From an uncultured Bacilli bacterium (GTDB lineage: Bacteria; Bacillota_I; Bacilli_A; RF39; UBA660), in assembly GCA_934100165.1 (NCBI GenBank), contig CAKOPN010000005.1, positions 103,942-167,941 on the forward strand: a DNA stretch of 64,000 nucleotides, given 5' to 3'. The position numbers were made by a program, and so were the translations under genes. A model generated the notes under the pieces. It was given only the letters and a program-made list of their open reading frames with translations. It had not been told where the DNA came from and made no database searches. Below, piece after piece: positions 36,582 to 46,104 of the stretch (the first letter of the stretch is position 1; each line of letters starts with the position of its first letter).

Positions 36582-38198
36582 ATGGATAAAATATATATTT
36601 TTGGTCACAGAAAACCAGATACAGATTCAGTAACTAGTGCAATTGCATTAGAATATTTAAAAAAGTCTTTAGGTATTTATGCTGAAGCTAGGGTACTTAG
36701 TGAAATAAATGATGAGACAAAATTTGTTTTAGATAAATTTAATGTTAAATGTCCAAAATATTTAAATGATGTTAAGCTTCAAATAAAGGATATTGAGTAT
36801 CACAAGAATATGTTTCAAAGTGAATATGCTTCTATAGAAGAAGTATATAACTATATGGATAAAAACAATATAACTGGTGTACCAATCGTTGATACATCAA
36901 ATAGATTTAAAGACATAATAACTGCTAAAATCATGTTAAAGGAAGCTTTTAGAAGTGATAGTGAAAATATATACACGTCATATGATAATATTTTAAAAAC
37001 TCTTAAAGGTAGTGCAGTGTTAAGATTTGATAGTGAAATAAAAGGAAATGTTACTGCTGTTACTTTTAAAAGTACAACATTTATAGAAAAATTTCCATTA
37101 AGTGAAAATGATATTTTGATCGTTGGAGATAGGCATAGTATTATAGAAGACGCTGTAAGTAGTAAAATAAAACTTCTAATAATTACTGGAGATAATGACA
37201 TAAAGGAAGAACATATCAAAATAGCAATTAAAAATCATGTAAATATTATTAAGACTCCTTTTAATACTTACAAGACTGTTAAGAAGATATCACTATGTAA
37301 TTATATAAAAACATTATTCACAGGAAATAGACCATATGTTGTCTCTGAAAATGAGTACTACGATGATTTCCTTGAAAAGACTAAAGAACTAGGTTTTAAT
37401 AACTATCCAGTTGTAGATAAAAACAATGTGTGTAAAGGTTTGATTAGAATTACTGATATTTCTAAGAAGAATAGAAAAAAAGTAATTTTAGTAGATCATA
37501 ATGAGTCACTTCAAAGCGCTGATGGTCTTGAAGAAGCAAATATATTAGAAGTAATAGATCACCATAAAATAGGGGATATTTCTACAAATAACCCAATTAA
37601 CTTCAGAAATATGGCAGTAGGAAGTACAAATACAATTATTTACCACCTATTTATGGAAAATAGAGTAGATATTCCTAAAGTTATTGCATCTTTAATGCTT
37701 GCAGGAATAATTTCTGATACTTTGTCACTTACTAGCCCTACAACTACAGACGAAGATGTAAAAGTAGTAGAAAGTCTAGAGAAAATAAGTGGTTTATCAC
37801 ATAATGAGTTTGCACTTGAAATATTTAATTCTAGTGTAAATCTTGATAAGAAAACAGAATATGACTTAATAACTGCGGATATCAAAACATTCCAAAATGC
37901 TGGAAGATTATTCAAAGTATCACAAGTTACTACAATGAATGCAACTAAAATGTTACTAAGAAAAAATAAAATTGTCGATGAGTTGAATAAATTTAAAGAT
38001 ATAACAGGAAGCGATTATGTAATCTTTATGATAACAGATATAATGAGTAATGGTTCATATCTTTTATATAATGATAGTCAATTAACATTTAATATTTTAG
38101 AGCGCGCATTTGATCAAAATATTTTTGAAGGAGTATTTTTACCGGGAGTAGTATCAAGAAAGAAACAAATTATACCAGCTTTAATGGAAAGTGAATAA
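36582..38198 (+). CDS. ppaC: Manganese-dependent inorganic pyrophosphatase with CBS/DRTGG insert
   Basis: Family II pyrophosphatase of the DHH superfamily, regulated by adenine nucleotides through its CBS domains. N-terminal IYIFGHRKPDTDSVTSAIALEYL with the metal-binding His and Asp residues; first CBS repeat near 70-130; a DRTGG-like region; second CBS repeat (FNNYPVVDKNNVCKGLIRITDISKK); then LVDHNE, VIDHHKIGDIS and the DHHA2 domain with LFKVSQVTTMN and a C-terminal PGVVSRKKQIIPAL. ATG 36582 with AGGTG upstream is preferred over GTG 36573. 538 aa is the expected length of the CBS form. Confidence 0.93.
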   Translation: MDKIYIFGHRKPDTDSVTSAIALEYLKKSLGIYAEARVLSEINDETKFVLDKFNVKCPKYLNDVKLQIKDIEYHKNMFQSEYASIEEVYNYMDKNNITGVPIVDTSNRFKDIITAKIMLKEAFRSDSENIYTSYDNILKTLKGSAVLRFDSEIKGNVTAVTFKSTTFIEKFPLSENDILIVGDRHSIIEDAVSSKIKLLIITGDNDIKEEHIKIAIKNHVNIIKTPFNTYKTVKKISLCNYIKTLFTGNRPYVVSENEYYDDFLEKTKELGFNNYPVVDKNNVCKGLIRITDISKKNRKKVILVDHNESLQSADGLEEANILEVIDHHKIGDISTNNPINFRNMAVGSTNTIIYHLFMENRVDIPKVIASLMLAGIISDTLSLTSPTTTDEDVKVVESLEKISGLSHNEFALEIFNSSVNLDKKTEYDLITADIKTFQNAGRLFKVSQVTTMNATKMLLRKNKIVDELNKFKDITGSDYVIFMITDIMSNGSYLLYNDSQLTFNILERAFDQNIFEGVFLPGVVSRKKQIIPALMESE

Positions 38199-38257
38199 TC
38201 ATATTTACTAAAGTAATTAGTCTATGTTAAAATATTGGTATTTTGGGAGAGATGATT

Positions 38258-39097
38258 ATGAAAGATGTTATTATAGATACTTTAAAGGATTCAGTAAAAT
38301 TGCTTCCTTTTCTTTTTATTGCGTTCTTTTTAATAGAGTTAATAGAGCATAGATACAATAAAAAGACAAAAGAGTTTATAACTAAGTCTGGAAAGTTTGG
38401 ACCTCTTTTAGGAAGTCTTTTAGGTCTTTTTCCACAATGTGGTTTCAGTGTTATGGCTACAAATCTTTATACAACTAGAATAATTACTTTGGGTACTTTA
38501 ATTGCAATTTATTTATCTACAAGTGATGAAATGCTACCAATAATGCTTGCAAGCAATGCTAGTTTTACAAGTATTTTAAATATTCTTTTAGTTAAATTTG
38601 TTGTAGGGTTCATTTGGGGATTTGTAATTGATTTTATATATAGAAAAAAGAACAATAAGCCAAGTTATGATATATGTGAAGAAGAACATTGTCACTGTGA
38701 TGAAGGAATTTTTTTCTCTGCTCTTAAACATACACTTAGTACAACGGTATATATCTTAATTGCAACTTTTCTTTTAAACACAGTGATATATTACGTTGGA
38801 GAAGATAATATTTCTAAAGTTTTTATGGAAAACTCTATTATATCTTTCTTTGCCTCTAGTCTAATTGGGTTAATACCAAATTGTGCTGCTAGTATAATAA
38901 TTACAGAACTTTATCTTGCTGGTGCTATCTCTTTTGGGTGTGCTGTATCTGGTTTACTAACTGGTAGTGGTGTAGCAATTTTACTTTTATTTAAATCAAA
39001 TAAAAATATAAAGGAAAACTTAATAATATTATCTCTTGTATATGGTATCGGAGTAATAACAGGATTTATTATTGAGTTTGTAACCAAATTAGTATAA
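38258..39097 (+). CDS. ArsP_2-type putative metal efflux permease
   Basis: Membrane protein of 279 residues with eight or more helices in two repeated halves. Each half contains a GLxPxCxxS motif: LLGLFPQCGFSVMATNLY and LIGLIPNCAASIIITELYL. This two-fold motif is typical of the PF11449-type putative arsenic or manganese exporters. A His/Cys cluster (CEEEHCHCDEG) in the central loop could bind metal. ATG 38258 follows GGGAGAG; the in-frame TTG 38243 is rejected. Confidence 0.82.
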   Translation: MKDVIIDTLKDSVKLLPFLFIAFFLIELIEHRYNKKTKEFITKSGKFGPLLGSLLGLFPQCGFSVMATNLYTTRIITLGTLIAIYLSTSDEMLPIMLASNASFTSILNILLVKFVVGFIWGFVIDFIYRKKNNKPSYDICEEEHCHCDEGIFFSALKHTLSTTVYILIATFLLNTVIYYVGEDNISKVFMENSIISFFASSLIGLIPNCAASIIITELYLAGAISFGCAVSGLLTGSGVAILLLFKSNKNIKENLIILSLVYGIGVITGFIIEFVTKLV

Positions 39098-39141
39098 ATA
39101 TAAATAAGTATAAAAATAAATTTTAAAAGGATGTGAGAAAA

Positions 39142-39705
39142 ATGAAAAAAGAAATAATTTATGTAACGGGAAATTGGGCAAAGATAAGCAGTGCCAAAAA
39201 GACTTTAGAGCCTCTTGGATATTCTATTAACAATATCAAAATGGAGACTCCAGAAATTCAGGCAGATGATGTTACTGATGTAGCAAAATACTCTGCAAAG
39301 TGGGCTAGTGAAGAATTAAAATGTGATGTTTTGAAAAATGACACAGGATTATTTGTAGAAGGTTTAAAAGGCTTTCCTGGTGTTTATACACATTATGCTT
39401 CTGATACAATATGAGAAGATGGACTATTAAAGTTAATGGAAGGCATGAAAAACAGAAAAGCTTACTTTAAAGAATGTTTAGCATACTGTGAATATGGAAA
39501 AGAACCAGTTGTGTTCGAGGGAATAACAAAAGGAACAATTGATACAAAAAAGAGCGGAACATACGGTTGGAGTTGGGACTTTATTTTTATACCAGAAGGA
39601 GAGACTAAAACTCTTGGGACATTCCCAGATGATGAAAGATTTGATTTCTGGAGCTCTGATGCTTATAAAAGACTTGCAGAATATTTAGATTCAAAAAATA
39701 AATAA
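39142..39705 (+). pseudogene. RdgB/HAM1-like NTP pyrophosphatase with one in-frame TGA
   Basis: House-cleaning nucleotide pyrophosphatase that hydrolyses dITP/XTP. The reading frame is intact from ATG 39142 to TAA 39705 (187 codons, normal length) except for TGA at 39412-39414. Upstream: YVTGNWAKISSAKKTLEPLG (substrate loop), ETPEIQADDVTDVAKYSAKWA, LKNDTGLFVEGLKGFPGVYTHYASDTI. Downstream in the same frame: EDGLLKLMEG, YFKECLAYCEYG, FEGITKGTI, the SWDFIFIPEG motif and FDFWSSDAYKRLAEYL. One substitution (GGA or TGG to TGA) explains the break. UGA is a stop in this genome, so this is a young pseudogene, a sequencing error or a read-through case. Confidence 0.85.
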
Positions 39706-39741
39706 AAAGAAGAATGCATAAAATGAAATGCATTCTTTTTT
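39704..39741. terminator. Bidirectional terminator between rdgB-like gene and P-type ATPase
   Basis: AGAATGCAT (39711-39719) and ATGCATTCT (39728-39736) pair perfectly, extended by A/T runs on both sides; serves converging genes. Confidence 0.9.
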
Positions 39742-42343
39742 AAACTCCACCAATTATGCCTTTTTTTCTTAAATAGAATTTTCTTAAGAAATCTACTGGT
39801 ATTACTGTGAAAGCCATAAGAATCATTATTTCAAATTCTTTAAAACTAAGAAAAGTTGTTCTAAACATTTCCCCACCAAAGTAGATTAAGGCAATTTGAA
39901 CTATAGCTACTATGAAGACGATGGTTAAAAATACTTTATTTTTTAAAAGATTAGCAAAGAGGTTTAATCTATTTGTTCTAGCATTAAAACTGTTAAATAT
40001 ATCTATAAAAATAAATAAACCAAAAAATGCACTCATTAAATGACTAATGTTTCCACCATAAAGGCTTAGAAAAAATGGATGTTTTAGAAAAAGTATACAT
40101 AGTATAAATGAATAAGTTCCAGTAAAGAAGATTTCACCAAACATATATTTATTTATAATTGGTTCATTTTTTTTCTTTGGCATTTCCTTCATATATTCAA
40201 GTAAAGGCGGTTCGAAAGCAAAGGCAAGACCAGTTAGAGTATCCATTACCATATTAACCCAAAGCATTTGAATTACTGTAACAGGTGTATCTATCCCAAT
40301 AAAAAATCCTACAAAAGAAAGGCCAATAGCAGAAAGATTTATTGTTAACTGGCAGATAATAAATTTTCTTATACTCTTAAAAATAGTTCTACCAAAAAGT
40401 ATTGCCTTTGAAATAGATAAAAAGTTATCATCAAGTATAACAATATCAGCAGCATCTTTACTAACTTCTGTACCACTTCCCATAGCAAATCCAACGTCAG
40501 CAGCTTTTAAAGAAGGGGCATCATTAACACCGTCTCCAGTCATTCCTACAACTAGATTCATACTTCTTGCAACTTTAACAAGTCTACTTTTATCACTTGG
40601 AAGACTTCTTGCTACAATTCTTAATTTAGGTATTATTTTAACAAGTTCACTATCTGTCATCTTATTAAGTTCAGTTGAGGTGATTATGATATCATCGTTA
40701 TTCTTAATAAGACCAATTTCTTTTCCTATAGATTTAGCAGTATCAACATTATCTCCAGTAATCATAACAGTTCTTATACCAGCTTCTTCTACAAGCTTAA
40801 TTCCTTCTTTAGCCTCAGGTCTAATATCATCTTTTATAGAAAGAAGGCACACAAATGAAAGATTTTTGAACTCATCCCTATAAGGATCCATTGTAGCAAG
40901 TACAATAACACGGATTCCTCTTCTTGTCATGTCTTTTAAATATTTTTCTAGTCTTTCTTTATTTTTTAAAGGTTTCTTTTTGCCATCTGTGTCATAAAAC
41001 ATAGTACAAAATGGAAGTATTTTTTCGGGTGCACCTTTTATAAGATTTATTTTTCCATCGTTGTCTATCATTGTTAATGAGTATTTTTTACTACTGTCAA
41101 ATGGTACTTTCTTAATAATTTTTAAATTATTTTCTATAGGAGTATTTATAAAAGATAAAAGTGCTCTATCAGTAATGTTTCCCCCAATTATTTTCCCACT
41201 TTCTTTTTTACTGTCATTATTGTATACAATGTTAGTTTTAACTATCTCTTGATATTTGGGGTACTTTAAAAGTTCAATTTCATTTCCAAATCTTTGGCCA
41301 TTCCCATCAAGAAGTTCTACCACTTCAAGGCATCCTTTAGTAAGTGTTCCGGTCTTGTCAGTAAATAGAATGTTAAGGCTTCCTGCTGTTTCAATTCCTA
41401 CAAGTTTTCGTACTAAGACGTTATTTTTAAGCATTCTTTTCATATTTGATGAAAGGACAAGTGTTATCATCATTGGAAGTCCCTCAGGAACTGCTACAAC
41501 TATTATGGTAACGGAAAGAGTTAGTGCATATAAAATATATCCAAACATGACTGGAAAATTAGTAAGAGTCTGTATTATAAGATTGGTATCAAAATTATTT
41601 TCGATAACAACTTTTGAAAAAAGATAAGAAAAAGAAACAAGAAATGATCCAACATAACCAATTTTGCTTATTGTAAGTGCAAGATCTCTAAGTCTAAGTT
41701 TTAAAGGACTAGTTGGTGCTTTTTCTCCTAACTCTAAACTCATTTTTCCATAAACTGTATTATTTCCAACACTAGTTACTAGCATTTCACCCTTTAGTGA
41801 TGATACAACACTTCCTCTATATACTTTAGCATCACTCATGCTTCCTTTATTGTTCGCTTTAAATACTTCTTTTGATTCACCATTGAGTGATGATTCATCT
41901 ACACCAACACTACCGTTTATAATGACACCATCTGCAGGAACTTTATCACCTTGTTCCAGTATAACAATATCTCCCTTTACGATATCATCTATTTTAACAA
42001 GTGTAATTTTACCATTACGTTTTACTTTACAAGAAATAAGAGCCGCTTCTTCTTGCATTCTTTTAAAAGCTTTTTCACTACCATATTCTGAAATTGAAGA
42101 AATAAAGGATGCTACAAAAATAGCAATAACAATTCCAATTGTTTCATACCAATCAAAATCTTTAAAAAGAAAAATAACCTTTATAGCAAGTGCAATTAAG
42201 AGTATCTTAATAATCGGGTCACCCAAAGACTCTATAAAAAGATGCCAAAGACTATTACTTTTAATCTCTTTAAGTGCATTACTACCATTTTTCTTACGAC
42301 TTTCTAAAACTTCTTCATCATTTAATCCGTGTGAATCTATCAT
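39740..42343 (-). CDS. Calcium-type cation P-type ATPase
   Basis: P2-type ATPase of 867 residues, like bacterial PMCA/SERCA-type calcium exporters. Cation ATPase N-domain, M1-M4 with PEGLPMMITLVLSSNMKRML, phosphorylated Asp329 in FTDKTGTLT, KGAPEKILPFC, TGDNVDTAKSIGKEIG, MTGDGVNDAPSLKAADVGFAMG, QLTINLSAIG and MLWVNMVMDTL in the C-terminal half, then the cation ATPase C-terminal membrane domain. The ATG lies in an 11-bp stem with the Shine-Dalgarno GGGAGGA in its loop, suggesting translational control. Confidence 0.94.
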   Translation of the reverse strand: MIDSHGLNDEEVLESRKKNGSNALKEIKSNSLWHLFIESLGDPIIKILLIALAIKVIFLFKDFDWYETIGIVIAIFVASFISSISEYGSEKAFKRMQEEAALISCKVKRNGKITLVKIDDIVKGDIVILEQGDKVPADGVIINGSVGVDESSLNGESKEVFKANNKGSMSDAKVYRGSVVSSLKGEMLVTSVGNNTVYGKMSLELGEKAPTSPLKLRLRDLALTISKIGYVGSFLVSFSYLFSKVVIENNFDTNLIIQTLTNFPVMFGYILYALTLSVTIIVVAVPEGLPMMITLVLSSNMKRMLKNNVLVRKLVGIETAGSLNILFTDKTGTLTKGCLEVVELLDGNGQRFGNEIELLKYPKYQEIVKTNIVYNNDSKKESGKIIGGNITDRALLSFINTPIENNLKIIKKVPFDSSKKYSLTMIDNDGKINLIKGAPEKILPFCTMFYDTDGKKKPLKNKERLEKYLKDMTRRGIRVIVLATMDPYRDEFKNLSFVCLLSIKDDIRPEAKEGIKLVEEAGIRTVMITGDNVDTAKSIGKEIGLIKNNDDIIITSTELNKMTDSELVKIIPKLRIVARSLPSDKSRLVKVARSMNLVVGMTGDGVNDAPSLKAADVGFAMGSGTEVSKDAADIVILDDNFLSISKAILFGRTIFKSIRKFIICQLTINLSAIGLSFVGFFIGIDTPVTVIQMLWVNMVMDTLTGLAFAFEPPLLEYMKEMPKKKNEPIINKYMFGEIFFTGTYSFILCILFLKHPFFLSLYGGNISHLMSAFFGLFIFIDIFNSFNARTNRLNLFANLLKNKVFLTIVFIVAIVQIALIYFGGEMFRTTFLSFKEFEIMILMAFTVIPVDFLRKFYLRKKGIIGGV

Positions 42344-42374
42344 AGAGTCCTCCCGTAAAACTTTATGATAGATT
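42334..42374 (-). promoter_or_regulatory. Start-codon hairpin of the P-type ATPase mRNA
   Basis: Arms at 42334-42344 and 42364-42374 are perfect 11-bp inverted repeats with a 19-nt loop. In the mRNA the 5' arm precedes the loop, which contains GGGAGGA, and the 3' arm begins UAUGAUAGAUU, so the AUG (42343-42341) is base-paired. It could act as a thermosensor or ligand- or protein-responsive switch, or be a DNA operator. No T-run, so not a terminator. Confidence 0.65.
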
Positions 42375-42467
42375 GCTACTTGATATAAGGCATTTTAACT
42401 AAACTTTTTCGACAATATTTTCTTTAGTAACTAAAGAGTGTATATCATATAATTAAATGGTGATATT

Positions 42468-43520
42468 ATGTTTTTAAAAAAAATAGATGAGAGAATAAGA
42501 ATTATTTTTATAATAATTGTGCTTATGTTTATTATTATTGTGGCAAGAGTTATATACATTCAACTTTTTGATTATAAAAAACTTAACTTGCTAGCAAATG
42601 ACTTATGGAGTAGAAATCTTCCTCTAGCTGCTGATAGAGGTTTGATACTTGATAGAAATGGTGTAGTTTTGGCAGACAATATTACTACAACTAGTCTAGT
42701 TTTAATACCTAGTCAGATTCAAAATAAAGAAGAAGTTTCAAAAAATATTGCGGAAATATTAGGGATATCAAAAGAAGAAATGGATAAGCATGTATATAAA
42801 GAAGTATCTATTGAAAGAGTACACCCAGAAGGTAGGGGATTATCATATGAGATAGCGGATAAGATAGAAAGTTATAAGTATGATGGTGTGTATCTAGTAA
42901 AGGAGTCAAAAAGGTATTATCCTTATGGAACAATGCTTTCCCATGTTTTAGGCTTTGTTGGAATTGATAACCAGGGCTTGTCAGGAATTGAATTACAGTA
43001 CGATAAATATTTAACTGGAGAAGATGGTGCGATAAAGTACTTTTCTGATGCAAAAGGTAATAGTCTAAAATTATCAGATATTTATGTAGCACCACAACAG
43101 GGAATGAATATTGAACTTACTATTGATTATAGAATACAACTTTCTTTGGAAAGAGAGCTTGATAATATTGTAACGATGTTTTCTCCAGATATGGCACTTG
43201 CTGTTGTAATGGATCCAAATACTGGAGAAATTTTGGGTATGTCATCAAGACCGACATATGACTCTAATAATTATAAAAATTATAGTGCAGAAGTAATAAA
43301 CAGAAATCTCCCTATATGGGCATCTTACGAACCAGGAAGTACTTTTAAGATAATAACAACTGCTGCTTCAATAGAAGAAAAAATTGTTGATTTAGAAAAA
43401 GATACTTTTTATGATTCTGGAAGTGTAACTATAGGAGGTGCTAGAATTGGTTGTTGGAAACATGGAGGACACGGTTATCAAACTTTCATGCAAGTGTTAG
43501 AGAACTCTTGCAACCTTTGA
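42468..43520 (+). pseudogene. SpoVD/PBP2-like class B penicillin-binding protein, 3'-truncated
   Basis: N-terminal membrane helix, PBP dimerisation domain (DRGLILDRNGVVLADN, YYPYGTMLSHVLGFVG, GLSGIELQYDKYL), then the start of the transpeptidase domain with GSTFKI (active Ser in SxxK) and ENSCN (SxN). The frame ends right after SCNL with TGA, before the KTG motif and about 200-300 residues short of normal. The next gene begins 97 nt later, and no C-terminal half appears elsewhere in the window. It cannot make a working transpeptidase as read. The cause (deletion, element excision or assembly junction) is not visible. Most like SpoVD, fitting the spoIIGA-sigE genes. Confidence 0.82.
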
Positions 43521-43617
43521 GTTATCACATGCACATTTTAAAAATAGTTAAAATCATTTATTTTCTTTTATATATATACGTGTTATAATTGTCCTATAAA
43601 TTAAAGGAAGTGTTATA

Positions 43618-44691
43618 ATGTTAAATTTCACAGTAGGACCAGTTCAATCTAATGATATAGTAAGAAACATTGGATCAGAACAGGTACCATATTTTAGAAC
43701 TCCAGAATTTTCTGAGTTAATGTTGGAAAATGAAAGATTAGTAAAAAAACTTGCTAATGCTAGTGATGATTCAAGAGTAGTTTTCATTACAGGATCTGGA
43801 ACGGCATCAATGGAAGCATGTATAATGCACTTATTAAATAGTGATGATAAAGCGTTAATTGTAAATGGTGGAAGCTTTGGCCAAAGATTTGTTGATTTAT
43901 GTAACTTACATAAGATTCGATATGAAGAAATAAAACTAAACTGCGGTAAAGGTGTAACAAGAGACATTTTAGAGCAGTACAAAAATAAAGGATTTACAAC
44001 TTTTCTAGTAAACTATCACGAAACTTCAACTGGTGAGTTATATGATATAAATTTAATTAGTGATTTTTGTAAAGAAAACAATTTATTTTTAATAGTTGAC
44101 ACAATAAGCTCATTTTTATCAGATGAATTTAATATGTCAGAACTAAATGTTGGAGCAATGATAACAGGTTCACAAAAAGCACTAGCATGCCCTCCAGGAG
44201 TATCAGTAATTGTTTTATCAAAAGATGCGATAGAAAGAGCAAACAATAATGAGACAAAATGCATGTATCTAGACCTTAAAAGTGCTCTAAAAAATGGTGA
44301 ACGTGGTCAAACTCCATTTACACCTGCTGTAGGAATATTAAGACAAATAAATGCTAGATTAAATCAGTTAGAAAATGATGGTGGTGTAGTTGAGAGCATT
44401 AAAAATACTAAGATGTTAGCAGATTACTTTAGAAATGCTATTAAAGATTTACCACTTGAAATTGTGCCAGATCATTGTTCAAACGCAGTAACTGCTCTTA
44501 GACCTAAGACTCATAATGCATATAAGATATTTGAAACATTGAAGGATGAATATCATATTTGGGTATGTCCAAATGGTGGAAGTTTAAAAGATGAAATATT
44601 TAGAGTTGGTCATATTGGATATCTAACTACTGATGATTATGATGAACTTTTAAAAGCATTAAATGAAATGCATCAGAATGGAGTATTTTAA
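43618..44691 (+). CDS. Class V aminotransferase (PhnW-like subgroup)
   Basis: PLP enzyme of 357 residues. NFTVGPVQ at the start, ITGSGTASMEACIMHLL, LVNYHETSTGELYDI, LIVDTISSF, and the PLP Lys in MITGSQKALACPPGVSVI. The order fits alanine-glyoxylate/2-aminoethylphosphonate transaminases. The stop shares its last base with the start of the next gene, a cytidylyltransferase fusion, so the pair probably makes and activates an amino-alcohol or aminophosphonate headgroup. TATAAT (43584-43589) with TGT upstream, and AAAGGAAG before the ATG. Confidence 0.88.
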   Translation: MLNFTVGPVQSNDIVRNIGSEQVPYFRTPEFSELMLENERLVKKLANASDDSRVVFITGSGTASMEACIMHLLNSDDKALIVNGGSFGQRFVDLCNLHKIRYEEIKLNCGKGVTRDILEQYKNKGFTTFLVNYHETSTGELYDINLISDFCKENNLFLIVDTISSFLSDEFNMSELNVGAMITGSQKALACPPGVSVIVLSKDAIERANNNETKCMYLDLKSALKNGERGQTPFTPAVGILRQINARLNQLENDGGVVESIKNTKMLADYFRNAIKDLPLEIVPDHCSNAVTALRPKTHNAYKIFETLKDEYHIWVCPNGGSLKDEIFRVGHIGYLTTDDYDELLKALNEMHQNGVF

Positions 44692-46022
44692 TGAAGAGAG
44701 TAATAACATATGGAACTTATGATTATTTACATTATGGCCATATTAAATTATTAGAAAGAGCTAAAGCACTTGGAGATTATTTGATAGTAGGAGTAACAAG
44801 TGAGGATTTTGATAGGAAACGTGGCAAAATAAATGTACAACAATCATTAACAGAAAGAATTGAGAATATAAGGAAAACTGGCCTAGCAGACGAAATTATT
44901 GTTGAGGAGTATGTTGGTCAAAAGATAGATGATATTAAAAGATATGATGTTGATATATTTGCAATTGGTTCAGATTGGGAAGGTACATTCGATTATTTAA
45001 AAGAGTATTGTGAAGTAGTATATTTGCCAAGAACTGAAGGTATATCATCAACACAAATTCGTTGCCAAGAAAAAAATATACTTATGGGTGTAATAAGTGA
45101 TGATATAGATTATTTTAATAAGTACAAAGCAGAAGATAGATATGTAAATGGAATTGAAATAACTGCTATATGTACGAGTAAGACAATAGAAAATGAGAAA
45201 AACTTAATAGAAAGTGGCATTAGTATATACAAAGATTATGACGACATGTTGGAAAACGTCAATGCCGTTTATATAAATTCTAGTGTTGAACAGCATTATG
45301 AACAAATTGTTAAGGCAATAAACATGGGAAAACATGTTCTTTGTGAATCACCTATATGTGATGACAAAAATAAGTGTAAAGAACTATTTGAACTTGCAAA
45401 GTCTAAGAATTTAATATTGATGGATGCTATGCGTACGTCATGTTCAACAGCATACTCAAGATTACTTTTACTTATAAAAGGCGGAGAAGTTGGAAACGTT
45501 CTTTCTGTTGAATCAACAATCACTAACATGAGTGTTTTGGAGAAAACCAAGGTAGCTAATAGTTTTTATAACTGGGGACCACAAGCTCTACTACCTATTC
45601 TTGATATTTTAGGAACTAATTATAAAAACTACAATTTCTACTCTAAGTTTATCGATAACAAAGAAAATGAAGATATTTTTACTAAGCTTGATTTAGTATA
45701 TGAAAAAGCTATTGCCTCATTAAAAGTAGCAGAAGGAGCAAAGTCTGAAGGAGAACTAATTATAACAGGTACTAAAGGTTATATAATAGTGCCAGCACCA
45801 TGGTGGAAAACATCATATTTTGAATTAAGATATGAAGACATGAATAAAAATAAAAGATATTTTTATCAACTTGATGGCGAAGGAATTAGATATCAATTGT
45901 TATCATTTGCTATGGCTATTAAAGGTAAAAAGAATGCAAATCATATAGATGAAGAAGTATCTATTGAAATGTGTAATTTAATAAACAAATTTAAAAATAG
46001 AAGTAATATGTATTATCTATAA
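44691..46022 (+). CDS. Cytidylyltransferase-Gfo/Idh/MocA oxidoreductase fusion
   Basis: Residues 1-125 are a TagD/GCT-like nucleotidyltransferase: VITYGTYDYLHYGHIKLLERAKALGDYLIVGVTSEDFD, RKRGK and GISSTQIR. From about residue 135 follows a Gfo/Idh/MocA-type domain: GVISDDIDYFNKYK, EITAICTSK, AVYINSSVEQHYEQIVKAINMGKHVLCESPI. The canonical EKP motif reads ESP, so the usual catalytic Lys is Ser. With the upstream aminotransferase this suggests synthesis of a CDP-activated small headgroup for teichoic acid, capsule or lipid. The terminator at 46045-46071 closes the operon. Confidence 0.87.
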   Translation: MKRVITYGTYDYLHYGHIKLLERAKALGDYLIVGVTSEDFDRKRGKINVQQSLTERIENIRKTGLADEIIVEEYVGQKIDDIKRYDVDIFAIGSDWEGTFDYLKEYCEVVYLPRTEGISSTQIRCQEKNILMGVISDDIDYFNKYKAEDRYVNGIEITAICTSKTIENEKNLIESGISIYKDYDDMLENVNAVYINSSVEQHYEQIVKAINMGKHVLCESPICDDKNKCKELFELAKSKNLILMDAMRTSCSTAYSRLLLLIKGGEVGNVLSVESTITNMSVLEKTKVANSFYNWGPQALLPILDILGTNYKNYNFYSKFIDNKENEDIFTKLDLVYEKAIASLKVAEGAKSEGELIITGTKGYIIVPAPWWKTSYFELRYEDMNKNKRYFYQLDGEGIRYQLLSFAMAIKGKKNANHIDEEVSIEMCNLINKFKNRSNMYYL

Positions 46023-46044
46023 AAGAGAAACATTATAAGAAAAG

Positions 46045-46071
46045 TATTCACGTTAAGGTGAATATTTTTTT
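46045..46071 (+). terminator. Terminator after the cytidylyltransferase fusion
   Basis: TATTCAC (46045-46051), 6-nt loop, GTGAATA (46058-46064), seven T residues. Confidence 0.85.
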
Positions 46072-46104
46072 GTTTGGAGAATAAATTTTACCGGAGGACT
46101 TTAT

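Noticed and set aside
39412..39414. UGA read as tryptophan (Mycoplasma-like code)
   Set aside because: Several real genes end at TGA (for example 195, 8659, 23603, 31816, 56554), long ORFs encode Trp as TGG throughout, and only this one gene would benefit.
42408..42416. Spo0A-box-like TTCGACAAT upstream of the SpoVD-like gene
   Set aside because: A single short match in AT-rich DNA; a similar match (TGTCGAA at 54118) lies in a clearly unrelated place, so it carries little weight.
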